64,000 nucleotides of DNA from Adenophora triphylla var. japonica (taxonomy: Eukaryota; Streptophyta; Magnoliopsida; Asterales; Campanulaceae): the NCBI GenBank assembly GCA_022495995.1, contig JAFEMH010002596.1:124001-188000 (forward strand), written 5' to 3'. Of this stretch, positions 21,490 to 32,633 are shown one piece after another (the first letter of the stretch is position 1; each line of letters opens with the position of its first letter). The notes under the pieces are model-generated. The model was not told the DNA's origin and made no database searches. It was given only the letters and a program-made list of their open reading frames with translations. The position numbers and the translations under genes are program-made.

Positions 21490-22990
21490 ATGGCTCCCTT
21501 TCCCAAGTTATCGTCTCGGATGCAAGAGCGATATTTGGACAACTTTCGATCGTGGGTACGAAACCACACGAGGCGTAACAAAGGGTTTTTCGAAGGTCAT
21601 GGCACGGGTTTAAATCTGTTTGGGCTTTGAAGGAGCTCATGCCGATTGGGATCTTTTGAGAGCCGCGTCTCGCTTCCAGGACGTACGGAGGAATGTGTAC
21701 ATCTTTGCGTACAACGAAGTCACTCCTACGTTTGAAGATTTCCGGCCATTCTGGAGGACTCGAGACGGAACAGCTAGTTCTTCCGTATGCTTTGGTGGCA
21801 TGGCCACTTTGTTGAGAAGCTAGTGTCTTTGTTTGGTATCTCATTTGGAGAAGCATACGGGATGCCGACATGAGGATACCGATTATGTTGACATTTCGGG
21901 ACCGCCGAAAGATTTGTCGTAGCCGAGGGGAGCGTCTTTTCGTGGGACGCATTTGCTCTGTGCGCGATTGCTACTCTGTTCACATTCACGTCTGGGTGTG
22001 TGCCATCACAGGTGTCCGGGACCTGGTGAGGCAGATGCCGGAGTGGGGAGACATCGTGCCGCCGGTCTTGGGCGAGACGTTCCTGGGGATAGGTCGGATG
22101 GCGACCGTAGCCGATACATGTGGGGAGGGAGTCCCGCTATGCTTACCATGTGGTTGAGGGAGAGGCTACGATGATGCCCGAGGTGCCAATGTCTTGTGAC
22201 GCTTGGTCTTTCTCTCAACGTCCTCTCGATGATAGGGGCGATCGTGCCGAGCCGGAGCTCGATGGCCGGACTTTGCACGCATCACTTGCGATGGTGGGTT
22301 TCCCATTGGAAGTTACAGACTTGTAGGACCACTCGGGAGGGTCTTGGTTGTCGAGTGCGGGGCCGTCTCGGGACGTCTTTCTATATTCCATCATTGGTTC
22401 TCGCGACGATGCGAGTGTGCCACCGGGCGATCTCGAGTTATCTGCTACCTTTGAGGTGGGATCTGCGGATGGAAGATCCTTCGACGCTATTGCGATCACC
22501 CGGTGGTGGAAATACACGTCCTTTCTGCCCGCGGGTTCTCTTTCACCCGAGAGAGGGCACTGTCTTGCGACGCAAAGATCTCGAACCGGTACGAAGAGTG
22601 TATAGGGAGACACAGATGGCTATCTTGTGGAGACGGAGTGAGCCGTGTTGGAGTGCCGGATCACCCGAAAGCTCGACCTTGAGGAGGGCCGAAGCAAGGG
22701 CTAACCACAGGAATCGTGCGCGATGCCATGGCGATTATGAGACAAGTGCCTGATCGGGAGGCCAATCAAAGCACTTGTGATGATGGCTCGAAGCGAGGCG
22801 GCTCGAGACGAGCTAGAGAAAGGGCTGCGTTGACGGCCACGGGGCTTGACGGAGGCGTCGGGAAGAGTCCCCGAGCCGGGTAGAAGGCCTACCGGAATTT
22901 TTCTGCGAAGGTGAAGAACACTCGCCGGGAAAAGGAAAAGGGAAGAAGGATGAAGGACCTAGTACGGAAACTAGGTTGACCTTCTTTGTC
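21490..22990 (+). pseudogene. E1 antisense ORF-B (second PMD-like gene)
   Basis: A second plus-strand gene between ORF-A and the end of pol. From the ATG at 21490 it reads MAPFPKLSSRMQERYLDNFR before a stop at about 21629. Other frames continue the same protein: VRRNVYIFAYNEVTPTFEDF (about 21690), FSWDAFALCAIATLFTF (about 21940) and VPPVLGETFLGIGRMATV (about 22060). VTPTxEDF followed by a WDAFAL helix is PMD-like. The C-terminal part is charged and probably helical, as in the E3 copy. At least three frameshifts are needed, so it is a pseudogene. Family membership is inferred from the motif order shared by E1, E2 and E3; I cannot separate it from a distant PMD relative. Confidence 0.5.
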
Positions 22991-23075
22991 CGAGTATCCA
23001 CCCATTGTCATTGCAGACACATTAATTGATTAATGTTTTATTGTAGTTTTGCTAACGTGTAGCGAGTCAAGAGTT

Positions 23076-23094
23076 GACCGTGCTTGAACTCATC
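23076..23094 (-). other. Invariant 19-nt block (E1 copy)
   Basis: On the minus strand GATGAGTTCAAGCACGGTC, identical to E2 and E3. It lies between ORF-B and the pol-proximal stem-loop. Confidence 0.65.
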
Positions 23095-23190
23095 AAAGAA
23101 TGTTTTAACCGTTATGAATTTGTAGGTTAAATGAAAAGAGTTTTTTGAAACACAAGCAATTGATGCTTATTGTATTTTTTTTGTTTTTTA

Positions 23191-23263
23191 GACCGAACCA
23201 ATGATGGCTGCCTACGTTCCCCTTTTACAATTGGACTAAGGGGCTCAGGTCACCGTAGTTCGA
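23191..23263 (-). other. Stem-loop module, pol-proximal type (E1)
   Basis: On the minus strand: GAACTACGGTGACCTGAG, inner arms CCCCTT and AAGGGG, then AACGTAGGCAGCC and GGTTCGGTC. It lies about 160 bp after the end of integrase. The bases from 23264 to 23426 show no gene. Confidence 0.7.
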
Positions 23264-23426
23264 CACTTTAGGTGAATTTGAGAAAAACAAAGACAAAAGA
23301 AGTGCGACCCTGTCTTTTACCTGGATCATTAGCGGGAATGTATCCAGTTGGGTATTACTCTTTTAGCACTTTTAATTTTACTGAGGGGACGGTGTATGGG
23401 GAAGGTGAGTTGACTCGTGCTCTTCC

Positions 23427-24500
23427 TCAAACGAAGTATCTGCGGAGCTTGCTTCCGTTCATGGGGTTAACGAAAGGGTTTCCGTCCAAGAATGCTAGCT
23501 TTATGGCTCCTCCGGAGAAGATTCTTTTTACCACGAATGGTCCTATCCAGGTAGGCTCCCACTTTCCGAGGGGATTGGTCTGCGTAGGAGGCTTTTCCTT
23601 TAGCACCAAGTCGCCTTCTCTGATGTCTCGGATCTTGACTTTCTTATCGAATGCTCGGGCCATTCTGCTCTGGTAGGCTCGAGTGTGTTCCATGGCTTTC
23701 AATCTGCGCTCGTCGAGTAGAGCAAGTTCGTCGTGACGGCTTTGTAGCCATTCGACTTCATTGATCCCGTTTTCCAAGAGGACTCGGAGGGATGGAATTT
23801 CCAATTCCACGGGCAACATTGCTTCCATTCCGTAGGTAAGCGCGAACGGAGTCTCCCCTGTGGCGGTTCGGCGACGTTCGGTATCCCCGAGAGGGCTAAA
23901 TGTAGCTTTTCGGGCCGGTCCGACCTGCGGTGGTCATCTTTCGATTATCATGGCGAGAGTTTTGTTGTTTGCCTCTCTTGCACCATTGGTTTGTGGTCTG
24001 TAAGGAGAAGACTTGTGACGTGTGACTCTGAATTCGGTCAGTAGTTGGTCACAATTTCCTTCGAAATGGGTCCCATTGTCGGATATGATCTCGTTGGGCA
24101 CTCCGTATCGGCACATGATGTTCTCTCGGATGAACTCGGCCACCTTCTTAGAATTTAGTACCTTGTACGATCTAGCTTCTACCCATTTGGTGAAGTAGTC
24201 GACTGCGACTAAAATGAACTCGTGACCATTGCTCCCTGGGGGAGTGATCTTGCCGATGACGTCGATTCCCCATGTGGCGAAAGGCCATGGCGTAGTCATG
24301 CAATAGAGTTCATGAGGTGGGATGTGATTGAGGTTGGAGAACCGTTGACATTTGTCGCAGCTTCGGACGGCTGGATGCGGTTTGTTTCCATTGATATCTA
24401 ATAGTATCCCATACGGAGAATGATGCGTGTCAATGCTCGGGCGTTCGTATGCGGACCGCGAGGTTCCGTTGTGAACTTCATTCATTAGCTCGGCGCTTTT
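23427..24500 (-). pseudogene. E1 integrase
   Basis: Minus-strand integrase, which would insert the cDNA into the host genome. The zinc finger half CDKCQRF is followed by the core with WGIDVIGKITPPGSNGHEF (first Asp), FTKWVEAR, VPNEIISDNGTHFEG (second Asp) and YRPQTNGAREANNKT (Glu) at 24485-23934. A frameshift near 23900 separates the C-terminal domain (23828-23427: ALPVELEIPSLRV-like region, KAMEHTRAYQSRMARAFDKK, GDLVLKEK, LGKWEPTWIGPFVVK). The DDE triad is visible, but the first zinc-finger half is damaged. The E3 copy is collinear. Confidence 0.75.
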
Positions 24501-24589
24501 CTTTGTTTACACACCGAAGGAGTGGCCCTTGGTGGCGCTTCTTGTACAACATACCCCCAGAATGACGAAATGGGATGCCGGGTGTTTTA

Positions 24590-25346
24590 ATGCCATCATG
24601 TTTTTGGCTTTGATCCCTTCTTTGTATTTTCCATCTTCATTTGTGAAGGAAGCTTCTCCGCTTTGGAGGTGCTGGTAAATCTGATTGTACCGGGGTTCGT
24701 CGATCGTTTCTTTTTCTTTTTCGATCTCACGTGATAGGCGGGTGTTTCCGTCTGCCTATTACGAGGGGTTTTTTTACCGCTTTCCCATCGGGAATTTCGA
24801 CAAGAAAGGCGAGGTTGCCAGGGCGTCGCGAAGCGGTTCCGTCTCTTGGCAAATAGTGAAAAGAGATGTCCTTGAGCGAGCAATGAGCTCCTCCATGTAC
24901 GAGTGGTACTTCGAAGGCGAGAATCTACCGTATTCCATTTGTTGGACACTTGATTGATGATCAATCTTTGAGTCTCCATATACATCCGGCTACGAGATGT
25001 TGCGCTCGAGGGCGGCTTCCGGACCTGCTGCACAGCTTCGTATTCTGTGCGCATTGTTGGTTGCTTCGAAATTGACTTGATGGCTATGGGAGTATGCTCG
25101 TCCTTGGGATCGACAAGGAGCATTCCAATGCCATTCCCCTTCTTGTTGGCTGCCCCATCGAAGAAGAGTTGCGGCGGTTTGCGTTGTCAAGTGAAAAGAT
25201 TTCCGTCGTCCCAGGAAATTGCGGATTAGGACCCTTAGGTTCCCTTTGCTCGGGAAGTCGGCCGGTGATCCGCCATGACTCTACCCTTTGTTGATTTTCG
25301 ATCATGTACTTGATGTCGAACTCGGCCGGGAAGAATGACCACTTGG
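24590..25346 (-). pseudogene. E1 archaeal-type (second) RNase H and linker
   Basis: Minus-strand remnant of the additional RNase H typical of Tat elements. LVDPKDEHTPIAIK and NFEATNNAHRIRSC with EAALERNIS match the E3 stretch LVDPKDEHTPIALKLNFPAT followed by NNAAEYEAC. Frames shift several times. The link towards the integrase zinc finger (about 24596-24800) is rich in charged residues and damaged. Confidence 0.55.
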
Positions 25347-25770
25347 CTAGCCGCATTGACGGGGATGGCTTGTCAAAGAGATATCGGACGGGGTCCACTT
25401 TGGAGACCGGGAGCACCGAATGCGGCGCATGTAGTGTTTCGGTTTCCCGACTACCCATACCAAGGCGATACAAGTTTTCTCGATCTTTGAGTAGGCGAGT
25501 TCACTTCCTTGAAGCTTCCGGCTTACGAAGTAGATTGCATGCTCAACCTTGGAATCTTTACGTTCTTGTGCCGGCATTGCTCAGATTGACGTGTGCATTC
25601 TTGTCGAGATACGGGAAGTAGTGGCTTGTCTTCATGTGGCGGGCACGGAGGTGGGGGATTAACCAAGTAGGTCTTGATCTTCTCAAAAGCTGTTTGGCAC
25701 TCGGAGTCCCATTTGATGTCGGCATTCTTTTCATCGGTTTGAACATGGGCTCGCGAGAGAGATGTCAAGC
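25347..25770 (-). pseudogene. E1 first RNase H
   Basis: Minus strand. It begins after RT with KWDSECQTAFEKIKTYLVNP and continues in another frame with HAIYFVSRKLQGSELAYSKI and EKTCIALVWVVGKPKHYM. These are the usual tether and RNase H motifs of Ty3/gypsy pol. The expected tether phrase with P.L..P is present, but a frameshift lies near 25570. Confidence 0.65.
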
Positions 25771-26520
25771 TGGTTAATGAAAGCGGCGATGTCTTGAAGT
25801 CTTCCCATGAAGCTCTTTACTTACATCGGGGTTTGAGGCGGCTTCATGTCGATGATGGCCTTGATTTTCTTGGGATCGGCTTCGATACCTCTTTACGTAA
25901 CCATGTACCCCAGATACCTTGCCGCGCTTGACGCCGAAGGTGCACTTTGCCGGGTTCAACCTCATGGAGTGCTTTTTGAGTACGGTGAAGAACTTTCTCA
26001 AATCATCAAAAATCTTTGCATGTCGATCCCTTGGAGTGGATGATCATGTCGTCAACATATACTTCGATTTCCTTGTGAATCATGTCATGGAAGAGAGGCA
26101 TTGCGGCCATTAGTAAGTATCCCCGAGTGTTCTTCGGACCGAATGGCATGACCGTGTAACAGTATGTCCCCATGGAGTGGTGAAGGCGATCTTGGCTTGA
26201 TCCTCCTCGGACATTTTGATCCAGGTTGTATCCGGCGAACCCGTCCACGAAGGACTTTACTTTGAAATTTGCCGTGGTGTCGACCGAGCATGTCGATGTT
26301 AGGCGGTGGGAAATCATCTTTAGGGCTGGCCTTGTTGAGATCCCGAAAATCCACACTGACATCTGACCTTTCCATTGGCCTTGGTGACCGTCACGATGTT
26401 GGAGAGCCAAGTCGGGTACTCAATCACTCTATGAAACCAACTCGGAGCATTTTCTCAATCTCTTCTTTTACTTGCAAGGACCACTGCGGCTTGATCTTGC
26501 GCGGCTTACGTTTGTGAGGC
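25771..26520 (-). pseudogene. E1 reverse transcriptase
   Basis: Minus-strand RT. Visible blocks: VKSFVDGFAGYNLDQ, CYTVMPFGPKNTRGY, MPLFHDMIHKEIEVYVDDMI (the catalytic YVDD box at 26048-26059) and, after a frameshift, LKKHSMRLNPAKCTFGVKRG. The box with the first catalytic Asp reads SVWIFGISTRP where related elements have CVDFRDLN; another frame gives VSVDFRDLNKASPKDDFP, so a shift lies inside. It is inactive as it stands. Confidence 0.8.
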
Positions 26521-27300
26521 TTGGATTCGGGATCCAGGGAATTACGTGCTCCACGATTGAGGGATCAAGTCCTGGCATGTCCTGATATGACCGGGCGAAC
26601 ACGTCAACATACTCCCGAGAGGAGGCTTATCGGGGCTTGTTTTTCCGCATCGGCGAAGAAACTGCCCACTTGTGTCTCTTTAGGCTCTTGCAGCGGACCC
26701 CGGGTTCACTTTGGTCATAACCTCTTCGGCAGCTTGCGCCCGGTTGTCCTCTTGGTCAACTACACGCTCGAGAACTTCCTTAATGTATTGTTCGTTTAAT
26801 GTGTCTTCTTCTTTATCAATTGAATTATTAACATCTTTTAAGTTGTTTGTTAACTTATCAGTTGTTAAAGTGGCAATGAGAGGATACTCCAAAAGGTCAG
26901 ACTTTTCATTAAACAAGAACGGGAATACATGATTGGCTACATTATTATAGTCCTCTAGCGTAAGGCCGTTGGATGACTCGGAAGGGTGGACTCGACAAGG
27001 AGGCGACTCGAGAGGGTTTGAGACCGGGTTTAGGGAGATGTGGGTGCGGGCCCAGCTTGTCTTCCAATTCTACCTGGCTTGCCCTTGGTCCGGTGAAAGT
27101 TACCCAATTCTTCAGTGGCATTGCTGGATGCTTGATGAGGGTGCGGGGATCGAGAGGCTTGGCCTCTGCTGTCCCAATCATGGCAATCATGTTATTGTTG
27201 GAGCCCCAGTCGATCAAGTTTGGCACCTCCATGACTTCTTAAAAAAGACTCTGTAGAGCTGGTCCACTGAGAGCGTCTTCTATGAATTCTGGTTCCTTCT
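26521..27300 (-). pseudogene. E1 protease-RT linker with an AT-rich island
   Basis: Minus strand, between the protease part and RT. At 26916-26680 it encodes YPLIATLTTDKLTNNLKDVN, then LNEQYIKEVLERVVDQEDNR. The stretch 26776-26886 is strikingly AT-rich against its GC-rich surroundings and is conserved in E2 (10362-10476) and E3 (37676-37797) even where the frame is lost. Ogre elements are known to carry an intron between protease and RT, so the island may be part of a spliced region. Confidence 0.55.
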
Positions 27301-28711
27301 GCTTTGGAGTTACTGTCTCGAATGTGGCCTCGGTGGGTGATCCGAAGAATCTGTTTCCCATGGAGAGTACCTTGAGTTGCTCCTCCAAGTCTGGGATTCC
27401 CTTGAGTGTGTACTCGTCTTTGGGCCCAGTGGTGGCGGTTGGTCCAGGTAGAGCTGTGATGTCGAGGAAAGCTCCCCTATCGGATTAGCTTTGAGTCCTC
27501 AAAACACTTGAGGTCCGTGCTAGCTGTTCCATTCTTCCTGTAGTCTGTCTTGCGACTATCTCTGCTTCTTTCTCATCTTCATCGGTTCACTTTGCGGTCC
27601 CCTCAATTCGATGTCGGTTCCGCTGTCGGTCTCCTCGGTTACATTGTTAGTTCCCTTGTCGGTCCCCTCGGTTATCTGGCTTTGGTTCCCTTGTCGGTCC
27701 CCTCGGTTACTGCTGCTGGTTCCCTTGGTGAAGTAATGAGCGAGGTCAAAGGCATGTAGGTCGGAGATTGGGTGTGCCGTCGGAGGTTCCCCTTTTACGG
27801 GCTGCTTTGCCTTGGTGCGGGCGAGCCTTTTGTCTTCCTTGATGTCGGCCGGTGTTGGCACGTAGCCGAGCCCACTGGACCGTGGTGTGGTCCTTGACTT
27901 CAATAACTTGGTGTTGGCCTTGCGGCCTTTTGCCGAGCCCCGAGTCTGGGATGAAGTTCATGAGTTTCATCATCTTCATGGCAAGAGGAATCGATCGTGA
28001 GACAGGTGGAAGGTCCACGTTGCATATTTGGATCTTGGAAGTCTCGAGTGAATCCGATTAATGGCATGTCGTCATTATGCTTGGTTTCTAACTTTGGAAT
28101 GTCGTTAGTGCTTTGGTCCCCTCGGTGGTGACCTTGTCGCCGTAGGCTGTGGTTAGCTCGTTGCCTTGCATGAACTTGAGGCAACGATGAAGGGTGGATG
28201 CCACGCCATTGATTTGATGCGGCCGGGGACGCCCCGGGATGGGCTGTGAAAGTGATTGGAATGTCCGACACTTGGAATTCGGTGGGGATCATCCGCTTGC
28301 CCGAACCCGGATATTAAGAGTAGCAACCCAGGAAGCATGCGGGAAGTAGAGTCATAGGCCTTGACGGTGTGGGTGAAGGCTTAAGATACGTGGGCTTGAT
28401 GTCAAGCGGAGTCCATCATCTTGGCGGAGCAATACATTCATTCCCGGAACCTCCGTCTACCAACACGCGGGGAAGGCGACGCTCGTCCAGTTTGAATTTG
28501 TGATGTAGAGCGGCTCATTGTGATCGGCCCCAAATTTTGGAAGGTCCAAATGCGTGAAGGTGATAATGTTGCCATATTGGATGTTGCCGATCATACGAAT
28601 GACTTCATGCAGGGTTGCGTCCACGGGGACCTTGGTACGGGCCGGGCTTTCCTCTAGCTTGAGCTTGTGAGGATATGAAGAGGTGAGCAGAGACCAAAGG
28701 GAAATGTTCAC
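27301..28711 (-). pseudogene. E1 aspartic protease and G-patch-like segment
   Basis: Minus-strand protease, which would process the polyprotein. NISLWSLLTSSYPHKLKLEE, IGNIQYGNIITFTHLDLPKF and then RRLPRVLVDGG, with the active-site Asp in a D-G-G box at 28450-28458. Downstream comes a glycine-rich G-patch-like stretch (MNFIPDSGLGKRPQGQHQVI at about 27950-27900, then LGYVPTPADIKED). It is followed by short repeats around EGTDKGTN (about 27600-27720). Several frameshifts separate the blocks. E3 has the same order. Confidence 0.65.
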
Positions 28712-30997
28712 TGAGTACTAGGTGAGTGAGGATCGGGTCCTCTTTCAAGGAATTTGCGTCTTCGAGTGGCCGGATTACAGTCGGCTCCGTCGGCTTTTTG
28801 GTGGCCTTAGGTGGTAATGAATGGATTTGACCCGATCGGGTTAGGGCCGACATCGGGTTTGGTCCCTTACGAGCAGTGCTCTGAGTTGAGTCATAGTTAG
28901 AGGAGGATTCCTCGTAGCATAGGGCCATATGTCTTCCCTTAACTCATTGATTGTGGATGAATTCCGGGAGCTTCGGCGGCTTGACGGATTACATTTTCCG
29001 GGATGCGGCTTAGGTGCCTCTCTGCGGGAGGTAGCCTACGGTTTGACGCTGTTCGAACGTCGGTGCACAACAGTGGTTGCACAGGCCGAACTATGCGTTG
29101 CTGACCCTCCAGGGAGGTTGGAGAGTTCTCGGCTCAAGCGAACGGTCTCCTTGATCTCTTCACGGTATATCGCGTTCCTTTCCTTCTTCTTTGAACATAC
29201 TCGGGGCATTCTCGCAGGTTGGGTGCAGCGATACTCGTGATTTGCTAGTTTTCTCTCTGCTGCGGGCCCCGGATCAACCTTCTTACGGCGGAGCTGCGTC
29301 GAGAGTTAGTGCTGCGTTTCTTCCCATGTGAGAATAGCCGGTGCTTCTTTGAGCTGCGTGCGGCGGTCTAGGTAAACCTCCATCGGGGAGAGTTTTCTCC
29401 TTTGTTTTATCGAGTGGCGGGTATGTCGGAAGGTGAGTACACGGCTTCCCGAACATCTGCCCGTGTATTTGGTTCTTGCCACCCGAGTTGACCGTTTACG
29501 TAATGGCGAATGCCTCGATCTGTGGAATTTCCCTGAGTAGTTGCTCGAGACGAATTTCCATCTTCCTCTTGTTTTTAAATAGACCTTCCTCCCTGAGTTG
29601 GCCTTTCAATTTTAGTGCGAAAATGATCCGTTCCCATCCTCCCAGAACCCTTGGGAGTCCGGTTTTGTTGACTTCATGCCCGGCTTGGGAGAGAATGGTT
29701 TCATCACCTTCGTCGTTGCTTTCACAGAGAACTTGCTTTCCCCGGGAAGGTAAGCGCTGGGATTCGTTCTGCTATGTCATTCCATCTCCTAGGTCATCGG
29801 GACCATTGACCACCCTTACAGCGAGAGGGTTGGATGAGAACGAGACGGTAGTTCGGGAAGTTGCCGTGAGCAAAACTCTTGAGGTCGAAGCAGTCTAGAG
29901 TGGCCTCTAGCTTTGCATGCGAAAGTGCCCTGTGACACTTTAAGGGCTTGGTCCCTGTGAGGTCTTTCGAGCTTGGTCTTCGTCCCAAAGATGACTTTCT
30001 TGAGCGGCTAGTTCCATGAGGGCTTTCCTTGCGAGAGCTAAGCGATCTATGTAGGTGCGCATCATCCGACTAGTGTCCGTAGCTGTGATTACATTCAAAT
30101 CGCCGAATGGCGGAAACACTTGGATTACGTTGACGAAGGAAGTCGGTGCAGGACATTCCATGCGGCCTTCCTTGATCTCGATTACCAAGAAATTCGCCCA
30201 TATTTGCTTGATTGACCCCACGGGGTGTTGAATTGCAATGTTGGCAGTCTCGTGATCTCGCTCGGTGCCAAGTCTATCGAGCTAGCGATCGATTAGCGGG
30301 ATGTCCGAATCCGGGGTCGTGACGGGCTGGGAGTAGAATCGAGCTGGAGCATGTTGATGCCGAGGTGGTCAATTCCTATGTCGGAAGGCGACTATGCCTT
30401 GCGGGGAAGACTTTCACGAGATGTTTTCGAGATGGCTGCCGAAAGCGTTCCCGAGTTGATCGACTCGTAGCGGGGTGAGGAGCTTGGTCTCCTTCGGCTG
30501 TTGCCCTTGGCCTTGGCGGCGCTTGAGGGTATAAGCTTGGCGACGACACGGGCCGGTTGCCAGCTGGGGCAGTACTCGGAAGTGTGATGAGCTCGAGCTC
30601 GCTTGGCCAGTGGCCTCGTTTACCGTGAGCGAGGCGGTCGTCGAGGTGACCTTGGCGTTGCGGGAATCGATGATAAGGACGGATCCTTGGCTTCATCGGG
30701 GTATCTAAAATAGATGATGTTGACGAAGTGGTAAAGTCGACCACTTGATCGAGAGGATTCTTTGTCGTGTCACCGGTTGCTTCCAATTGTCGTATAGCCG
30801 TTTATGCTTGGACGTTGAGCTTGACAATTTGCATGGTATTGGAACCTTGGTCGTAGGTGACACGATTGGAAGGAGTTCCATCCTCAAAAGCGAGCATGTG
30901 AATGCGAGAGGTGCCCGCAGTGCCGCGTCCTCGACTTCCGGAGAGTCACGATTCGTCATCATCGATCGCGGTTCAATCCAAACGTAGGGGACGTATT
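28712..30997 (-). pseudogene. E1 gag-protease connecting region, left of E3
   Basis: Minus-strand coding remnant that continues gag-pol after the E3 insertion. The first residues read YVPYVWIEPRSMMTNRDSPE. Other readable pieces are MECPAPTSFVNVIQVFPPFG (about 30160) and GLPRVLGGWERIIFALKLKG (about 29620). Near 28830 lies SLKEDPILTHL, which matches KEDPILTRL just before the E3 protease. I do not recognise a domain between 30997 and 28830. No frame stays open for more than about 140 codons. Confidence 0.5.
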
Positions 30998-32610
30998 TGT
31001 AAGTACCCAAATACGGCTCATGCCTTAGGTTAATTTTCCCGACATTTCGGTAAATTTCCCGGTAATTCCCCGGACCTTCCTAGTGTTAGGAAATGTCTGG
31101 AAGCAGTCCAAATTTTAAATTAGGGCGTAAGGAGCCTTCTAATTAAGAAAACACGTTTTTCTTAATTAGGGAGAAGGCTTCTAGAATGATGCCACCTTGC
31201 ATGGTTCTAGAATCTTTGAGTCATTGTGGATAATGCCGCACGGCCTCATTTGCAAAGAGCACTGCAGCCGCACGGCTTCATTAGCCTTATCCAGGTGCCT
31301 ATAAATAGAGCCCTCCTCTACCCATTTCAACAACAACAACAACAACAACACCAACGGTCACACACACACAACCGGCCACTCCCAGGCGTGAAGAATCCCT
31401 TTGAAGGTTCAAGAAGGTGAAGAAGAAGCTCAAGAAGCCATCTCCCTCCTCCTTGAAGGTCCAAGACCAACCTCCTCCAAGCTCCGTCCAAAGAATCGAA
31501 GAAAACGATTGGTAACCTCGCACGCCCTACCTTTGCATCCTAATTGCATTATAAATTGCTCATTGCATTGTCTTTATATTGCTTGGGACTTGGTAGATTA
31601 AAGATCATATCTTTATAATCCCCTTCCCCTTTTTCATGCATTAAGACCTCATTTGTCATAAAAATGTAGTCTTTTTCATAAAGGTGCATCCTTTGCACCT
31701 AAAACCCCCATTTTCCAATAAAAATGTTATCTTTATGCATCATTTGCATATAAAGATCAAATCTTTTTTAATAAAAATGCATCCTTTGCATCAAAATCCT
31801 TTTTCAATGCATCCTTTGCATAAAAATCAAATCTTTATGCATCATTTGCATAAAGATCATTTCTTTAAATCAAAAAGCATCATTTGCTAAAACCAAAATG
31901 TCATCTTTTCATTAAAGAGTCATTTTTTTTATCATGCATTTCCCTTTTCCCCTAACCTTGGAACGGACCGGTGTAAAAGTTCTCATCTTTGCATCGTTCC
32001 TTCCATTAAAGGTTCATGATTTCTTTAGGAAAAGGATAACCTTGAACCCTATATCTCCAATTATCGCTTAAGAATGAGTATGAAGCCTCTATACGAGCTC
32101 GACCGTCTTAAAGCGTAGGATTGATGGGCTAAGGACATTCCTTCCTAAAGAACCTCATCTTTGACCCAAAAGAGAGTCATTCTCTCGATCACGCAAGTCC
32201 CGAGGGTCCCGAGGTTTAAATGCGTTGATCATAAGTCATAAGATGAGGACGGGATCATAATCCCTAATACATAAATTCCAAGGAATCCCGAGCGACAACC
32301 AACAAATGGTTTGTACGTCCGGAAGATAACTTGGGACATTTCCCCCTTTTACTCTCAAACACATGCACACAAAGAAAGCACGCAAGCAAACACGATTAAT
32401 GAAATCTAGGGAGACTTGTTCCGGCAAGGCACCTTGGGTGAACGCCAAACGTTCTTCCCAAGGGGTAACTTAACCTCCGAACCCATAAAACCTTTTTTTC
32501 AAAGTTTTGAGGTAATCAAAATGGCGTGGCGACTCCGTTTTTCAAATAACTCGGATGTCTTCAAACCCGCGTGAATTCCAATAAACAAAAATTTTGGGCA
32601 CACATTCACA
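30998..32610 (+). repeat. E3 5' LTR
   Basis: Starts TGTAAGTACCCAAATACGG and ends CACATTCACA. Palindrome-containing units lie at 31235-31244 (GCCGCACGGC) and 31267-31276, before a TATA box (TATAAATA) at 31300-31307. A CAA microsatellite lies at 31328-31351. About 31620-31900 is rich in short CATTTGCATAAA-type repeats. A PBS-like TGGCGACTCC is at 32527-32536. Confidence 0.92.
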
Positions 32611-32613
32611 GTT

Positions 32614-32633
32614 TGGCGACTCCGCTGGGGATC
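32614..32633 (+). other. E3 primer binding site (tRNA-Arg type)
   Basis: TGGCGACTCCGCTGGGGATC, three bases after the LTR end. It is the longest match to the tRNA-Arg type PBS among the three elements. Confidence 0.88.

Noticed and set aside
28929..29240. Plus-strand open frame of 103 codons inside E1 pol
   Set aside because: Shadow of the minus-strand gag-protease connecting region; no promoter, no domain.
31620..31900. Repeats of CATTTGCATAAA type in the E3 LTR as a separate mobile element or satellite
   Set aside because: They occur at the same place in both E3 LTRs and are irregular; they are low-complexity LTR sequence.
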